From Haloechinothrix aidingensis (GTDB taxonomy: Bacteria > Actinomycetota > Actinomycetes > Mycobacteriales > Pseudonocardiaceae), in assembly GCF_013450155.1 (NCBI RefSeq), contig NZ_JACCKD010000003.1, forward strand, positions 1 through 64,000: a DNA stretch of 64,000 bases, in the 5' to 3' direction. The position numbers were made by a program, and so were the translations under genes. Position 1 is the stretch's first letter. Each line of letters starts with the position of its first letter. The notes beneath the pieces are model-generated. The model was not told the DNA's origin. It ran no database searches and saw nothing but the letters and a program-made list of their open reading frames with translations. Below, piece by piece: positions 34,322-44,187 of this stretch.

Positions 34322-35695
34322 TCAGCCGTGCACGTGCAAGGGCTTGCCCGCGAGCGCGAGATGCGCCTCGCCGAGCGCTTCGGTCTGCGTGGGGTGGGCG
34401 TGGATCAGGGGGGCGACGTCTGCGGGGAACGCCTCCCAGTTGTAGATCAGTTGTGCTTCCCCGATGAGCTCACCGACGCGGTCGCCCACCAGGTGCAGGC
34501 CGACGACCGGACCGTCCGGTGCCTGGATCAACTTCACCGCTCCGGATGTCTTCAGGATCTGGCTCTTGCCGTTCCCCCCGAGATCGTAGGTGAAGGTGGT
34601 GACGTCGGATCCGTAACGCTGGCGAGCCTCGTCCTCCGACAGCCCCACCGAGGCGACCTCGGGATGGCAGTAGGTCACCCGGGGAATGCCTGCCTCGTCG
34701 ATCGGCTCCGGGTTCAGACCCGCGATGTCCTCGGCCACGAAGATCCCTTGTGCGAACCCGCGGTGGGCGAGCTGCAGTCCGTCGACGATGTCCCCGACAG
34801 CGTAGACGCCGGGCAGGTTGGTACGCATGCGCTCGTCGGTGGTGACGAAGCCGCGGTCCATGGCGACGCCCACCTCGGAGTAGCCGTGGCCCGCCGTGTT
34901 GGGTCCCCTGCCGACGGCAACGAGCAACAGATCGGCGTCCAGTGTCTCGCCGGACTCCAGCGAGACGGTCACCCCGTTGTCGGTCTGGGCCGCCTCGGTG
35001 AACTTCACCCCTGTCTTGAACCCGATCTTGCGGCGGCGGAAGGCACGTTCCAGCTGCTTGGACGCGAACTCGTCCTCAGCGGGCACCAGCCGGGGGAGAG
35101 CCTCGACGATCGTCACGTCGGCACCGAAGGAGGCCCAGACGCTGGCGAACTCGACTCCGATCACGCCCCCGCCCAGCACGACGACCTTGTCGGGTACGTA
35201 GTCCAGCGTGAGTGCCTGCTCGCTGGCCACGATGCGGCCGCCCAGCTCCAGTCCGGGTAGGGTCTTGGAGTAGGAGCCGGTGGCCAGCAGTACGTTCCGG
35301 CCGGTGTACCTGGTCCCGTCGACCTCGACGGTGTGCTGGTCGACCAACGTTCCGCTGCCCTCGACGAAGGTCACGCCGTGGGCCTTGGTCAACCCCTGCA
35401 GACCCTTGTACAGGCGGCTGACGATGCCGTCCTTGTACTTGTTGACCCCTGCGATGTCGACGCCGTCGAAGGTGGCCTTCACCCCGAACTGGTCGCTGTC
35501 GCGTGCCGCGTCCGCGATCTCGGCCGCGTGCAGCAGGGCCTTGGTCGGGATGCAACCACGGTGCAGGCACGTCCCTCCCAGCTTGTCCTTCTCGATCAGG
35601 GTTACGGAAAGGCCCAACTCGGCCGCACGGAACGCCGCGGCATAGCCGCCCGATCCGCCACCAAGGATCACCAGGTCAGCGGATGTATCAGACAC
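34322..35695 (-). CDS. lpd: Dihydrolipoamide dehydrogenase (E3)
   Basis: 457 residues from GTG 35695, chosen for AAGGAG 10 nt upstream. This FAD disulphide oxidoreductase re-oxidises dihydrolipoyl E2 with NAD+. Visible features are the FAD motif [11 protein letters not shown] (11-21), the redox pair Cys43 and Cys48 in [11 protein letters not shown], the NAD motif [13 protein letters not shown], and the active-site [13 protein letters not shown] near the C-terminus. It lies immediately upstream of sucB with a 67-bp gap and is probably co-transcribed. Confidence 0.96.
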   Translation of the reverse strand: MSDTSADLVILGGGSGGYAAAFRAAELGLSVTLIEKDKLGGTCLHRGCIPTKALLHAAEIADAARDSDQFGVKATFDGVDIAGVNKYKDGIVSRLYKGLQGLTKAHGVTFVEGSGTLVDQHTVEVDGTRYTGRNVLLATGSYSKTLPGLELGGRIVASEQALTLDYVPDKVVVLGGGVIGVEFASVWASFGADVTIVEALPRLVPAEDEFASKQLERAFRRRKIGFKTGVKFTEAAQTDNGVTVSLESGETLDADLLLVAVGRGPNTAGHGYSEVGVAMDRGFVTTDERMRTNLPGVYAVGDIVDGLQLAHRGFAQGIFVAEDIAGLNPEPIDEAGIPRVTYCHPEVASVGLSEDEARQRYGSDVTTFTYDLGGNGKSQILKTSGAVKLIQAPDGPVVGLHLVGDRVGELIGEAQLIYNWEAFPADVAPLIHAHPTQTEALGEAHLALAGKPLHVHG

Positions 35696-35977
35696 TTCGA
35701 ACTCTCCTTGCGAAGGCGACGACAATGGGTCGTGGTCGTACGCTGCCGACGGTACGGTCCCGCCGGTGGCACACGTCATCTTGTCACTACGGTTGCCACG
35801 GTAGCGAGTTACCCGCGAGTGCGCGTGAGCAACAGGCACGTGATCGTGGTGATAATGGAGACAGCAGCACGGCCGTGGCCGGTGGATTACGCGCGGTCGT
35901 ACTTGTCGTGCCGGTGGAGCCGGTGACCGAGCGCCGCGCGCGCGAGCGTGGCCCGACAGGAGCTGAGGTGGTTCTCG

Positions 35978-36337
35978 GTGGGTCTTTTCGACTCGTTCCG
36001 CAAGCGTCGCAAGTCGGGTGGGGCGCCAGGAGGTGTGCGCAAGTCGACGTCGAACGACATCGCGCACCTCGATGAGTGGGCCGCCCAGCGGCGGGGAGTC
36101 GAGGCGTTCGTCGAACCCCCCACCCGGATCACGGAGACGACCGTCGTACTCATCGCGCATGACGGCGAATGGACCCGTCGCAGGATCGGCAGCCTGGATG
36201 CCGCCCAGGAGTTCGGGCACAAGCGGTCGATGCCGGTCTACGAAGTATCCAAGGTCGGTTACCCGCAACGCATGCGCGACTACACCGAGCGCCAGAAGAT
36301 CCTCGACAGGCGGCGGCGGGAACGGGGCGAGGCGTGA
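35978..36337 (+). CDS. Small conserved actinobacterial protein of unknown function
   Basis: 119 residues from GTG 35978. The start is supported by a GAGGTGG stretch 10 nt upstream. The N-terminus is basic (GLFDSFRKRRKSGGAPGG). The body is IAHLDEWAAQRRGVEAFVEPPTRITETTVVLIAHDGEWTRRRIGSLDAAQEFG, and it ends with Arg-rich RQKILDRRRRERGEA. No membrane segment or enzyme motif is visible. It resembles short actinobacterial proteins sometimes loosely labelled oxidoreductase. It is divergent from lpd and ends 23 nt from the convergent Smi1-like gene. Confidence 0.8.
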   Translation: MGLFDSFRKRRKSGGAPGGVRKSTSNDIAHLDEWAAQRRGVEAFVEPPTRITETTVVLIAHDGEWTRRRIGSLDAAQEFGHKRSMPVYEVSKVGYPQRMRDYTERQKILDRRRRERGEA

Positions 36338-36360
36338 CCGGCCCGTCCGTGTGCTCCGGT

Positions 36361-37593
36361 TCACCGGCATTGCTCCAGCAGGTGCAGGTGCCGTTCCAGT
36401 AGCGGGCGGAAGCCGGTGTGCATGCTCGTGCCGAGCTGCGGATCCCACTCGGCCGCGTACCACGTCGTCGCGCCACGGCCCGCCGCGCCGTCGTCGCGGG
36501 CTCCCGTGCGTGCCGCGGACCGGCCCCGCACCAGCAGTACGAGCACGCCGGTCGGGCCGGGAGCGCTGATCACGATGCCGCGTTCGGTGCTGCTGTACAG
36601 CTCGGCGGCGCCGAGTAGCCGGGGGAAGACCACATCGGACGGCAGGCCGTCACAGGTCCGCAGGAACTCCCGGTAGTCCGCCGGTAGCGCCACGCCGAGC
36701 GTGCGCTCCGCCTCGCTCACCCGATGCTCCGGAGCGGGGGAGGGCACCGGCGGAGGCTCGACGTCGGGATGATGCCGGGCCGCCAGGATCGCGGAGACGA
36801 GCTCGCCCATGGTGCGCTCACCCGATCTGTCGCGGTGCTCCCTCGGGTGCCTGCCGCGCAGCACGGCCTGCAGCTCGCCCGCGCAGCGCTGTGCCCACGA
36901 GTCACCGACGCCGAGGGGCCCGGCGAGTGCGCCCTCCAGCAGCAGCCCCGCGAGGTTGCGGCATCCTGCCAGCATCGCCACCGGTGGCCACGCCCTTCCG
37001 CGCGCCGCGAAGGCCCAGCGGTGCAGCGCAGCACGCGCGAGCTCGATGTCCCCGGCGAGCGCGGCGTCATCGGCTTCGGCCGCGATCGGGCGCAGCGGGT
37101 CGGCAGGCTCCGGCTCCGCGCCGTCCCCGGACCGTGCGTCGCTGCTCGCGAGGTCGCCCGCCAGCTCGGTGGCCGCCTCCGCGCCGGCATCTCCCACGAG
37201 CCGGCCGAGCAGGTCGCTCGGGGCGTGCTGCCGCCTGCTCAGGTACGCGCGATGCGCCCGCTGCTCGGCATTGAGGTCGGGCGGCACGAGCTCGGCAGCC
37301 CACCCCGGCACCGCTGGCCGGTGGGCGGCCAGTACCACCACCGCCCGCCGCGTCACCGCGTCGGTGAACAACTCCTCGACGGCCGATCCCGCCGTGCGAC
37401 GCCACGTGGTGATCAACCGGTCCGACTCGCCTGCGAACCCGCAGCCCGCGAGCAGGACCGCGGCGTGGCCGACCGTGGCTGCCAGCCGGGCGGGCGGCGC
37501 GGTCAGCGCGGTCGAGGCCGCCAGCTCGACGTAGGAGTCCGGATCCCAGTCAGTGACCGGGGGCGCCGGGACCGGACCGTGCGGCGGGTACAT
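36361..37593 (-). CDS. SMI1/KNR4-domain protein
   Basis: 410 residues from ATG 37593, 11 nt after the pepA stop, so it is probably translated from the same mRNA. The N-terminal ~270 residues are helical, Ala/Arg-rich and unrecognised. The C-terminal ~120 residues carry the SMI1/KNR4 (SUKH) pattern VSEAERTLGVALPADYREFLRTCDGLPSDV with a following beta-rich end (WDPQLGTSMHTGF). SUKH domains are often immunity modules against toxins, but here no toxin gene is adjacent. The lone genomic position argues for a housekeeping role. Function unknown. Confidence 0.75.
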   Translation of the reverse strand: MYPPHGPVPAPPVTDWDPDSYVELAASTALTAPPARLAATVGHAAVLLAGCGFAGESDRLITTWRRTAGSAVEELFTDAVTRRAVVVLAAHRPAVPGWAAELVPPDLNAEQRAHRAYLSRRQHAPSDLLGRLVGDAGAEAATELAGDLASSDARSGDGAEPEPADPLRPIAAEADDAALAGDIELARAALHRWAFAARGRAWPPVAMLAGCRNLAGLLLEGALAGPLGVGDSWAQRCAGELQAVLRGRHPREHRDRSGERTMGELVSAILAARHHPDVEPPPVPSPAPEHRVSEAERTLGVALPADYREFLRTCDGLPSDVVFPRLLGAAELYSSTERGIVISAPGPTGVLVLLVRGRSAARTGARDDGAAGRGATTWYAAEWDPQLGTSMHTGFRPLLERHLHLLEQCR

Positions 37594-37604
37594 CGCCGGT
37601 TCCG

Positions 37605-39107
37605 CTAGTCGCGCTCGGCGAGGTCGGCGAGCACGGCGGCCATCGTGCGGACCGGGACGCCGGTTCCCCCCTTGCCCGTGTAGCCCCACGCGCCCGTGGT
37701 GTTGAACGCGGGTCCGGCCACGTCGATGTGCACCCAGGGCAGGTCCTCGGCGACGAACTCGCGGAGGAAGACCCCCGCCACGAGCATGCCGCCCCAGCGG
37801 TTGCCGGTCACGTTGGCGATATCGGCGATCCGGGAGTCGAGCTCGCCGCGCAGTTCCTCCGGAAGCGGCATCGCCCAGCCACCCTCGCCGGTGCGCCGCG
37901 CGATGTCGGCGACCCGGTCGCGGAACTCGTCGGAGCCCATCACCCCAGGGGTCCTGTTGCCGAGCGCGACAGTCTGCGCGCCCGTCAGGGTCGAGGTCTC
38001 GATCAGGTAGTCGGGGTCGTCCTCGGCCGCCCGCGCGATCGCGTCCGCGAGGATCAACCGTCCCTCCGCGTCGGTGTTGAGTACCTCCACCGTCGTGCCG
38101 CCGTAGGTCTCCAGCACGTCCCCCGGGCGGTACGCCGTCGCCGAAGGCATGTTCTCCGCGAGCGGGATGTAGGCGGTGATCTCGAGGGGGTACCGCAGCT
38201 TCGCGGCGAGCACGATCGTGGCGAGCACGGCCGCCGCACCGGCCATGTCCGAGGTCATGTTCTCCATGCCGGCGGCAGGCTTGATCGAGATGCCGCCGGT
38301 GTCGAACGTGATGCCCTTACCGACGAGCGCGACCTTCCGGACCGGCTTGCTGCCCTTGTACCGCAGCCGCACCAGGCGCGGTTTACGGACCGAGCCGCCG
38401 CCGACCCCGAGAATGCCCCCGAAGCCGTTGCGCTCGAGATCCTGCTCGTCGAGGACATCGACGGAGAGGTCGGCGGACTCGGCGAGCTCGCGTGCCCGGT
38501 CGGCGAACACCTCGGGGTAGAGGTCGTTCGGCGGCGTGTTGACGAGGTCGCGCGCCAGGATGACCGCCTCGGCGATGCTCGTGGCGGCCGTGACGGTGGC
38601 ACGGTGATCCTGGGACGACCCTTCCGCGGGGCTGAGCAGATCGACCCTGGCAAGGGACTCGCCGCCGGACTCGGACTTGTAGTCGGTGAACGCGTAGGCC
38701 CCGAGGGCGGTACCTTCCACCGTGGCCTGCGGGTCGAGCACGGAAAGGGTGGACAGCACATGCGTGGTACCGCTCGGCAGCGCCCGTGCCGCCGCGCCGG
38801 AAGCGCGCCGGACCTGCTCGGGTGTGATGCCGTCGTCGACCTTGCCGAGCCCGGCGGCCAGGACGAGACCGGGGCCGAGCCTGCCGAGGGTGGGTATCTT
38901 GACGACCTCATCCGCCTTGCCCTTGGCGCCGAGAGTGGCGAGTACCTCGGCGAGCGTGCCGTCGAACGCGGCGTCGACCGCCCGCGAGCCACTCGCGATC
39001 TCGACCCCGTCCTCGCCCTGTAGGGTCGCGATGATGATCGCTTCGCTGTCGCTTGCGGTCACAGCGTCGTCACGGCTGTCTACGAGCGCGAACTGGGGCA
39101 CGGTCAC
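37605..39107 (-). CDS. pepA: Leucyl aminopeptidase (M17)
   Basis: 500 residues from GTG 39107, with AAGGAG 6 nt upstream. It removes N-terminal residues from peptides in the cytosol and also acts on Cys-Gly. The metal site is complete: Lys264 and Asp269 in [11 protein letters not shown], Asp287, and NTDAEGRL (Asp346, Glu348, with Arg350 catalytic). It corresponds to Rv2213 (PepB) by gene order, near ilvE and sucB. The Smi1-type gene follows in the same orientation. Confidence 0.96.
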   Translation of the reverse strand: MTVPQFALVDSRDDAVTASDSEAIIIATLQGEDGVEIASGSRAVDAAFDGTLAEVLATLGAKGKADEVVKIPTLGRLGPGLVLAAGLGKVDDGITPEQVRRASGAAARALPSGTTHVLSTLSVLDPQATVEGTALGAYAFTDYKSESGGESLARVDLLSPAEGSSQDHRATVTAATSIAEAVILARDLVNTPPNDLYPEVFADRARELAESADLSVDVLDEQDLERNGFGGILGVGGGSVRKPRLVRLRYKGSKPVRKVALVGKGITFDTGGISIKPAAGMENMTSDMAGAAAVLATIVLAAKLRYPLEITAYIPLAENMPSATAYRPGDVLETYGGTTVEVLNTDAEGRLILADAIARAAEDDPDYLIETSTLTGAQTVALGNRTPGVMGSDEFRDRVADIARRTGEGGWAMPLPEELRGELDSRIADIANVTGNRWGGMLVAGVFLREFVAEDLPWVHIDVAGPAFNTTGAWGYTGKGGTGVPVRTMAAVLADLAERD

Positions 39108-39219
39108 GGTGACTCCTTGCGTGTCGATCGCGGGTACTTGCACCTGCCTGTCGGGCGGGCACGGATGCCATGCTATTGGCGACGCCGACGGGGACCGAAC
39201 GAGAGGTCGGTGATCGCCG

Positions 39220-40158
39220 GTGTTGCTGGGCGCCGGACTGCTGGTGGGCATCGCCGCCGGTGCCGCGGCCGGTGGCTGGTGGATGCCGGGCGGGCTCGTA
39301 CTCGCCGGGCTGTTGGCAGCGGCCGCGGAGTGGGCCCGGCGCCCGGCCTGGCCGGAGCTGCGCGCTGCGGTGGCCGCCGTATACGCGGCCATGCTGTCGC
39401 TGACGTTCGCCACCTACCTCGTGCCCGGCCATACCGCGGGCACGGCCGTGCTCCTGGTCGCCGTTTCCGCCACGGTGGTCGCGCTCGGGTGGAGGCCGGA
39501 CCGGCACTTCCGGCGCCTGGTGACGGCGCTGCTGCTGGTCGCGGCCGCCGCATTCGTCGCGGTCTGCCTGGCCATCCGGCCGGTCGGCACGGGTACGGCC
39601 GGCGGACCCGCCCCGACGGTGCTCGGTGTGGCCCAGGACGTGGTCGTCTCGGCGGTGGTGCTGTTCGCGCTGTTCGCCGGGCTCGACAGGGGGCTGGACA
39701 GGGGTCAGGGGCGCGGGCCGGTCCTGTTGCGGCTGGCCGGAGCTACCGGGGTGGCCGCGGCCGTCGCGTCCGCCGCGTTGTACCAGCTGGGCCCCGAGCG
39801 GCTCGGCCTGTCCCCGGCACCGGTGCGGGACGTGCTGGTCGCGGCCGACGCGGGGGGACTGGTCGGGATCGCGCATGCCGTTGTGGCGCTGGCGACCGTG
39901 GCGGGGATGGTCGTGGTGCTCGCGGCGGCACGCGACGATCTCGGCGGGTCCGCGTTGGCCCCACGTCGCGGGATGTCCCCGCGGGCGCGGGGAATGGTGC
40001 TCACCGCGCCCCCCGCGTTACTCGCCGCCGGGCTCGCCGTCCTGCCGTCCCCGGGTACCGCGCTGCTGCTGGCCTCGTCCGTGGCGCTGGTCGCGACCGT
40101 GCTGGGGTGTGTCCGGCCGCGCGGTGCCGCCATGCCCGCCCGCCGGTCCGGCGGCTAA
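39220..40158 (+). CDS. Integral membrane protein, about eight helices, unknown function
   Basis: 312 residues, GTG start. It is strongly hydrophobic, with helices near residues 2-30, 45-65, 70-88, 95-115, 130-150, 165-190, 210-235 and 260-290. Short Arg-rich loops ([30 protein letters not shown]) suggest positive-inside topology. No transport or enzyme motif was recognised. It is divergent from pepA, and ilvE follows 114 bp later on the same strand. Confidence 0.75.
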   Translation: MLLGAGLLVGIAAGAAAGGWWMPGGLVLAGLLAAAAEWARRPAWPELRAAVAAVYAAMLSLTFATYLVPGHTAGTAVLLVAVSATVVALGWRPDRHFRRLVTALLLVAAAAFVAVCLAIRPVGTGTAGGPAPTVLGVAQDVVVSAVVLFALFAGLDRGLDRGQGRGPVLLRLAGATGVAAAVASAALYQLGPERLGLSPAPVRDVLVAADAGGLVGIAHAVVALATVAGMVVVLAAARDDLGGSALAPRRGMSPRARGMVLTAPPALLAAGLAVLPSPGTALLLASSVALVATVLGCVRPRGAAMPARRSGG

Positions 40159-40260
40159 GCTCCCTGGCGGTACACCTCGGATGGGGGCGCGGTACGGGGC
40201 CGAGCCCGCCGACGGCACGGCAAACTTGACACAGACCTCCCTCTCCGCCGGCACACGAGA

Positions 40261-40266
40261 TACGGT
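40261..40266 (+). promoter_or_regulatory. Candidate -10 box for leaderless ilvE transcript
   Basis: TACGGT ends 6 nt before the ilvE ATG (40273). TTGACA at 40226-40231 is too far away (29 bp) to be its -35. Confidence 0.45.
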
Positions 40267-40272
40267 TCACCC

Positions 40273-41376
40273 ATGACGACCTCACTACCCTTCACCCGCA
40301 ACCTCAGCTCCAACCCGGCGACCCCGGAACGCGTCGCTGAGGTACTGGCCAATCCCGGATTCGGCACGCATTTCACCGACCACATGGTGACCGTGCGGTG
40401 GGACTCCGAGCGCGGATGGCACGACGCCACCGTCGAGCCGTACGGCCCGGTGACGTTGGAGCCCGCGACGTCGGTCCTGCACTACGGGCAGGCGATCTTC
40501 GAGGGCCTCAAGGCCTACCGCCAGCCGGACGGCTCCGTGGCCTCGTTCCGGCCGCAGCAGAACGCGGCTCGTTTCCAGCGCTCGGCAAGGCGCCTGGCCA
40601 TCCCCGAGCTCGACGAGGAGATCTTCCTCCGGTCGCTCGAGGAGCTGATCGCGGTCGATCATCGCTGGGTGCCCGCGCAGGAGGGTGAGTCCCTGTACCT
40701 GCGCCCGTTCACGATCTCCACCGAGGCGAGTCTCGGTGTGAACCGGCCGGCGAACAGGTACCTGTACTCGCTGATCGCCTCGCCTGCCGGCTCGTACTTC
40801 GCCGGTGGTGTCAAGCCGGTCAGCGTGTGGCTGTCGACCGACTACACGCGCGCAGCTCCCGGCGGGACCGGCTTCGTCAAGTGTGCCGGCAACTACGCCG
40901 CTTCCTTCGTCGCGCAGGCACAGGCCGTCGAGCAGGGTTGCGACCAGGTCGTGTGGCTCGACGCGACCGAGCACAGGTGGGTCGAGGAAATGGGCGGCAT
41001 GAACCTGTTCTTCGTGTTCGGGTCCGGGGAGAACGCGCACATCGTCACGCCCGAGCTGACCGGCACCCTGCTGCCCGGCGTCACGCGCGACTCGCTGATC
41101 ACGCTGTGCCGCGACTTCGGTTACCCGGTGACGGAGCGCAAGATCTCGACCGAGGAATGGGAGAAGGCCGCGACGTCGGGAGAGCTGACGGAGGTCTTCG
41201 CCTGCGGCACCGCCGCGGTGATCACGCCGGTGGGCCGGGTGCGGCACGCAGGGGGAGAGTTCGACGTCGGCGGGGGAGACCCGGGTGAGGTCACCATGCG
41301 GCTGCGTGGTGAGCTGATCGGCATCCAGACCGGCACCCATCCCGACCCGCACGGGTGGATGCGCCCGCTGATGTGA
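40273..41376 (+). CDS. ilvE: Branched-chain amino-acid aminotransferase
   Basis: 367 residues, ATG start. It transfers amino groups between glutamate and leucine, isoleucine or valine keto acids. Features are [13 protein letters not shown] (71-83), the PLP Lys203 in [24 protein letters not shown] and the late [10 protein letters not shown] phosphate-binding loop. The length fits the actinobacterial type II BCAT. The product keto acids could prime FabH-dependent branched fatty acids. The gene converges with cobT. Confidence 0.96.
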   Translation: MTTSLPFTRNLSSNPATPERVAEVLANPGFGTHFTDHMVTVRWDSERGWHDATVEPYGPVTLEPATSVLHYGQAIFEGLKAYRQPDGSVASFRPQQNAARFQRSARRLAIPELDEEIFLRSLEELIAVDHRWVPAQEGESLYLRPFTISTEASLGVNRPANRYLYSLIASPAGSYFAGGVKPVSVWLSTDYTRAAPGGTGFVKCAGNYAASFVAQAQAVEQGCDQVVWLDATEHRWVEEMGGMNLFFVFGSGENAHIVTPELTGTLLPGVTRDSLITLCRDFGYPVTERKISTEEWEKAATSGELTEVFACGTAAVITPVGRVRHAGGEFDVGGGDPGEVTMRLRGELIGIQTGTHPDPHGWMRPLM

Positions 41377-41406
41377 GGCGCAGGGCGCGGCTGACGGATC
41401 CGCCTG

Positions 41407-42543
41407 CTACTCGGCGGCCGTGCCGGGCCCGGCGTGCACGCGGGTCGCGGTGCTGAGCATCGGAAGCAGCGCCGCACCCGCGCCCGCACCCATGTCGAAC
41501 TCCAGCACCGGGTCGAGCCCCAGATGCTCGAGTGCGACGGCGTGCGCCGGTTCCGGCTCGAGGTGGGTCGCACGCCACCAGAGGCAGGCCCCTGGCGCGA
41601 GCTCGTTGGCCGCGAGCGCGGCCGCCGCCGCCGTCATCCCGTCGAGTAGCACCGGGGTTCGCCGGAGGGCGGCTTGCGCCAGGAAACCCGCGATGGCGGC
41701 GATATCCGTCCCGCCGACGGTGCGCAGGTATGCCAGCGGAGCGTGCTGCCCCCGGCGCGCGCGGCGCAGCGCGTCACGGATGGCCGCCGCCTTGCGCATC
41801 CATGCCCTGTCGTCGATGCCGGAGCCACGCCCGGCCACCGCCACCGGCTCGGCGCCTGCCAGCGCCGCGATGACGGTCGCTGCCGGTGTCGACGCGGCAA
41901 CCCCGATCCCGGTGGCCAGCAGCAGGTCGGCACCGGAGTCGACCTCCGCATCCGCGATGGTCATGCCCGCCCGGACGGCGGAGACGGTGTCCCGCTCGTC
42001 GAGGGCGTTCTCGACATCGATCGCGCCGGAGGAACGGCGGACCTTGAAGCGTGTCTCGGCGAGTGACCCGTCGACATCGCCGGACAGCCCGATGTCGATG
42101 ATCCGGGGGCTGACCCCCGCGAGCTCGGCGAACAGGCGCATGGCAACGCCCGCACCGGAGACAGGGGCCGTGAGGAGGTCCGCCGTCGAGTTCGTCGCGC
42201 GGGTGGACACGCTCCGTGCCGCGATGCCGTGGTCGGCGGCGAACACCACGGGGCGGGGCGCGCGCAGCGGCCGGGGCGGGAAACGCCCCTGGCATGCCGC
42301 GATCCACGCGGCCAGCTCGTCGAGAGGGCCGAGCCCGCCCGCGCGCGCCTGCGCCGTGCTGCGCTCCCCGGTCCGCCGCCGGGGCGGCACGGGGGTGCTC
42401 AACAGCGGTGTACCCGCCTGCTCCAGCGTCCTGGCCCGCGCCGTGTCGTCCGGTGGCTCGACGGGGCCGAACTCGGGAGGGGCATACCCCGTGCCGTCGT
42501 GCTCGGTAGGGCCGCCTCGGGCGTCGTCCGGGTCCGATGTCAT
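41407..42543 (-). CDS. CobT-family protein lacking the catalytic Glu
   Basis: 378 residues. Homology to nicotinate-nucleotide:dimethylbenzimidazole phosphoribosyltransferase is plain over residues 70-378 (ACQGRFPPRPL, VVFAADHGIAARSVS, DSGADLLLATGIG, GIDDRAWMRKAAAIRDALRR, LRTVGGTDIAAIAGFLAQAALRRTPVLLDG). However, the GEGTGA loop that holds the catalytic Glu reads GAGAGA (Ala353), GIGNTT is GIGVAA, and the usual GDHGV is ADHGI. An extra Pro-rich ~65-residue N-terminus is present. It therefore probably no longer makes alpha-ribazole phosphate. It sits 12 nt after the DUF3043 gene and at the Rv2207 position. Confidence 0.85.
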   Translation of the reverse strand: MTSDPDDARGGPTEHDGTGYAPPEFGPVEPPDDTARARTLEQAGTPLLSTPVPPRRRTGERSTAQARAGGLGPLDELAAWIAACQGRFPPRPLRAPRPVVFAADHGIAARSVSTRATNSTADLLTAPVSGAGVAMRLFAELAGVSPRIIDIGLSGDVDGSLAETRFKVRRSSGAIDVENALDERDTVSAVRAGMTIADAEVDSGADLLLATGIGVAASTPAATVIAALAGAEPVAVAGRGSGIDDRAWMRKAAAIRDALRRARRGQHAPLAYLRTVGGTDIAAIAGFLAQAALRRTPVLLDGMTAAAAALAANELAPGACLWWRATHLEPEPAHAVALEHLGLDPVLEFDMGAGAGAALLPMLSTATRVHAGPGTAAE

Positions 42544-42555
42544 GGCGCGGCCCCG

Positions 42556-43251
42556 TCAGTGCACGCGAACGGAGTCGCCCGGCTTGACCCGCGGTTTCGG
42601 CACCCGCAACCTGCGCAGCTGGGTGGCCCGCACGAAGGCGTACCAGCCGATGGACCGCCCCTTGACCACCTCGTTCGGGAAGTGCTCCCGTGCCAGCTTG
42701 GTGATCCGGCGACCGTTGGCCACTCCCTCGACCACCATGCCGAACAACATCACCGTGGTCGCCAACGTAGCGACCTGCTGGATGGCCGGGTCGGGCACCA
42801 GCAGGGACAGGAACACGACGATCGCCAGTGGCATGAACAGCCCGAGGAGGTTGCGCCGCGAGTCGACCACGTCGCGGACGAACGCCTTGACCGGGCCGCG
42901 GTCGCGAGGAAGCAGGTAGCGCTCGTCCCCGGCCATCATGCGTTCCCTGCGCTCCCTGGTCGCGGCCCGGCGTTCCTCCTTGCTCATCTTCGTGCTGGGG
43001 TTCTGCTTGCGCTGCTGCCTGCTGCGCTTGATGGCTTCCCGGGTGTTCTTCGGTGGCGGAGCCACCGGGCCCCTGCGCTTGCTCTCGGCCTCGCGGCGGC
43101 GCGGTGTCGGCCTGCCCTTTTTCGGCGTGGCCCCCTTTGTGGCGTCCTGACCGGCCTCGTTGTCGCCGGTGCCTGCCGCGCTGCCGGCGGCCGGGTCGCC
43201 CTCGGCGCCGGACTCTGCTGCTGACGTGCTGTTACGACGGAAGAAGCTCAC
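42556..43251 (-). CDS. DUF3043 membrane protein
   Basis: 231 residues, GTG start. The N-terminal 130 residues are highly charged and Lys/Arg-rich (KKGRPTPRRREAESKRRGP, AATRERRERMMAGDERYLLPRDRGPVKAFVRDVVDSRRN). Two hydrophobic helices follow (about 135-153 and 158-177), then a basic C-terminus. This is the DUF3043 pattern and the Rv2206 position. The function is unknown. It reads into the cobT-like gene and is probably one transcript with it. TACTCT lies 6 nt before the start. Confidence 0.88.
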   Translation of the reverse strand: MSFFRRNSTSAAESGAEGDPAAGSAAGTGDNEAGQDATKGATPKKGRPTPRRREAESKRRGPVAPPPKNTREAIKRSRQQRKQNPSTKMSKEERRAATRERRERMMAGDERYLLPRDRGPVKAFVRDVVDSRRNLLGLFMPLAIVVFLSLLVPDPAIQQVATLATTVMLFGMVVEGVANGRRITKLAREHFPNEVVKGRSIGWYAFVRATQLRRLRVPKPRVKPGDSVRVH

Positions 43252-43257
43252 CGGCCC

Positions 43258-43268
43258 AGAGTATTGTA
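43258..43268 (-). promoter_or_regulatory. Candidate -10 boxes ahead of the DUF3043 gene
   Basis: On the minus strand two overlapping hexamers occur: TACAAT (43263-43268), a close match to consensus, and TACTCT (43258-43263), ending 6 nt before the GTG. Either gives a leader of 0-5 nt. Confidence 0.5.
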
Positions 43269-43397
43269 GGCGTCACGATGATGTTCAGCCGGTCGCAGCA
43301 TGTGCCACCATGAAAGGGCACGGAATACACCGTGTTGCGCCGGCGTTCGCATCGGTGAACGCGACGAACGCATGACAGCGACATCTTGAGGAGTGCC

Positions 43398-43772
43398 ATG
43401 ACGACTGCTGAGCAGAGCGGCCCCCAAACCGAGACGGCTGAATCCACGCACGGCGTGATCCTGTCCGATGCGGCCGCGGCCAAGGCGAAGGCCCTGCTCG
43501 AGCAGGAGGGCCGCGACGACATGCACCTGCGTCTGGCTGTGCAGCCCGGTGGGTGTGCTGGCCTCCGCTACCAGCTCTTCTTCGACGAGCGCACCCTGGA
43601 CGGTGACCTGGTCCGCGACTTCAACGGGTTGCAGGTTGCGGTCGACCGGATGAGCGCGCCGTACGTCCAGGAGGCCGTGATCGACTTCGTGGACACCATC
43701 GAGAAGCAGGGCTTCACGATCGAGAACCCGCAGGCCACGGGTTCCTGCGCCTGCGGGGACTCGTTCAACTGA
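43398..43772 (+). CDS. A-type Fe-S carrier (HesB/IscA/ErpA family)
   Basis: 124 residues, ATG start with TGAGGAG upstream. It accepts and delivers Fe-S clusters in the cytosol. The three conserved Cys are present: Cys53 in GGCAGLRYQL, and Cys117 and Cys119 in GSCACGDSF. The N-terminal 15 residues are an unconserved extension. It corresponds to Rv2204c by position near asnB and ctaC. QcrA, the aconitase-like protein and MoaA are all possible clients. It is divergent from the DUF3043 gene. Confidence 0.94.
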   Translation: MTTAEQSGPQTETAESTHGVILSDAAAAKAKALLEQEGRDDMHLRLAVQPGGCAGLRYQLFFDERTLDGDLVRDFNGLQVAVDRMSAPYVQEAVIDFVDTIEKQGFTIENPQATGSCACGDSFN

Positions 43773-43790
43773 TCAGGCGGGCGTCGGGTC

Positions 43791-43868
43791 GGCAGCCGGC
43801 TGGATGGCTGCCGGCCAGCATTCTCCGAACGACAAACGGGGCCGCGAGCACATGTGCTCACGGCCCCG
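43791..43868 (+). terminator. Two hairpins after the IscA-type gene
   Basis: The first is GGCAGCC/GGCTGCC (43791-43812), 18 nt past the stop. The second is a 15-bp stem with one mismatch and a 2-nt loop (43837-43851 with 43854-43868), followed by TGTATTTGG. The second is the stronger candidate. Confidence 0.6.
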
Positions 43869-43902
43869 CTGTATTTGGAGTTGGCTTGGGGGAGTTCGGG
43901 CC

Positions 43903-44148
43903 CTAGACGTACTCGTCGAGGTCCGCGATCTGTGCGCAACACCGATCGTCGACATCCCAGGTGGGTGCCCTCGGTGGCGGGGGCACCGCGCTCGTAGGCG
44001 TCAGCGCGGTCGGGAGCTCGGCGCAGTCAGCAATGAGCTCTTGCATGGTCTCCGGTTCGGTTACCTTCGTCACATCTGCTGACGGTAGAGACTCAGTGCC
44101 GAGCACAACACCCCTACTCGCAAGTAATGTCATTGCCCGGCTCGACAT
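43903..44148 (-). CDS. Small ORF with a Cys-Cys motif downstream of asnB (uncertain)
   Basis: Up to 81 residues (ATG 44148, or ATG 44133). It lies 39 nt after asnB on the same strand. The protein is acidic: ETMQELIADCAELPTALTP, then a Pro-rich hinge SAVPPPPRAPTWD and VDDRCCAQIADLDEYV at the end. Codon use is atypical in the first third (TTA, CTT, AGT, GGT, GTT) and host-like in the last part. No clear ribosome-binding site is seen. It may be a translated short gene or a remnant. I do not recognise the product. Confidence 0.35.
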   Translation of the reverse strand: MSSRAMTLLASRGVVLGTESLPSADVTKVTEPETMQELIADCAELPTALTPTSAVPPPPRAPTWDVDDRCCAQIADLDEYV

Positions 44149-44187
44149 AGCTCGACCGGTCGACGAGACGGGCTCGGCCGGCGTGCG

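Noticed and set aside
33157-34467. Plus-strand Leu/Gly-rich frame over sucB
   Set aside because: Arises from the complement of the Gln/Pro/Ala linkers; not a credible protein.
36361-37593. Toxin-immunity locus based on the SUKH domain
   Set aside because: No polymorphic toxin gene is adjacent; neighbours are housekeeping genes.
40226-40266. TTGACA as the -35 of ilvE
   Set aside because: It lies 29 bp from the only plausible -10 box, too far for a sigma-70-type promoter.
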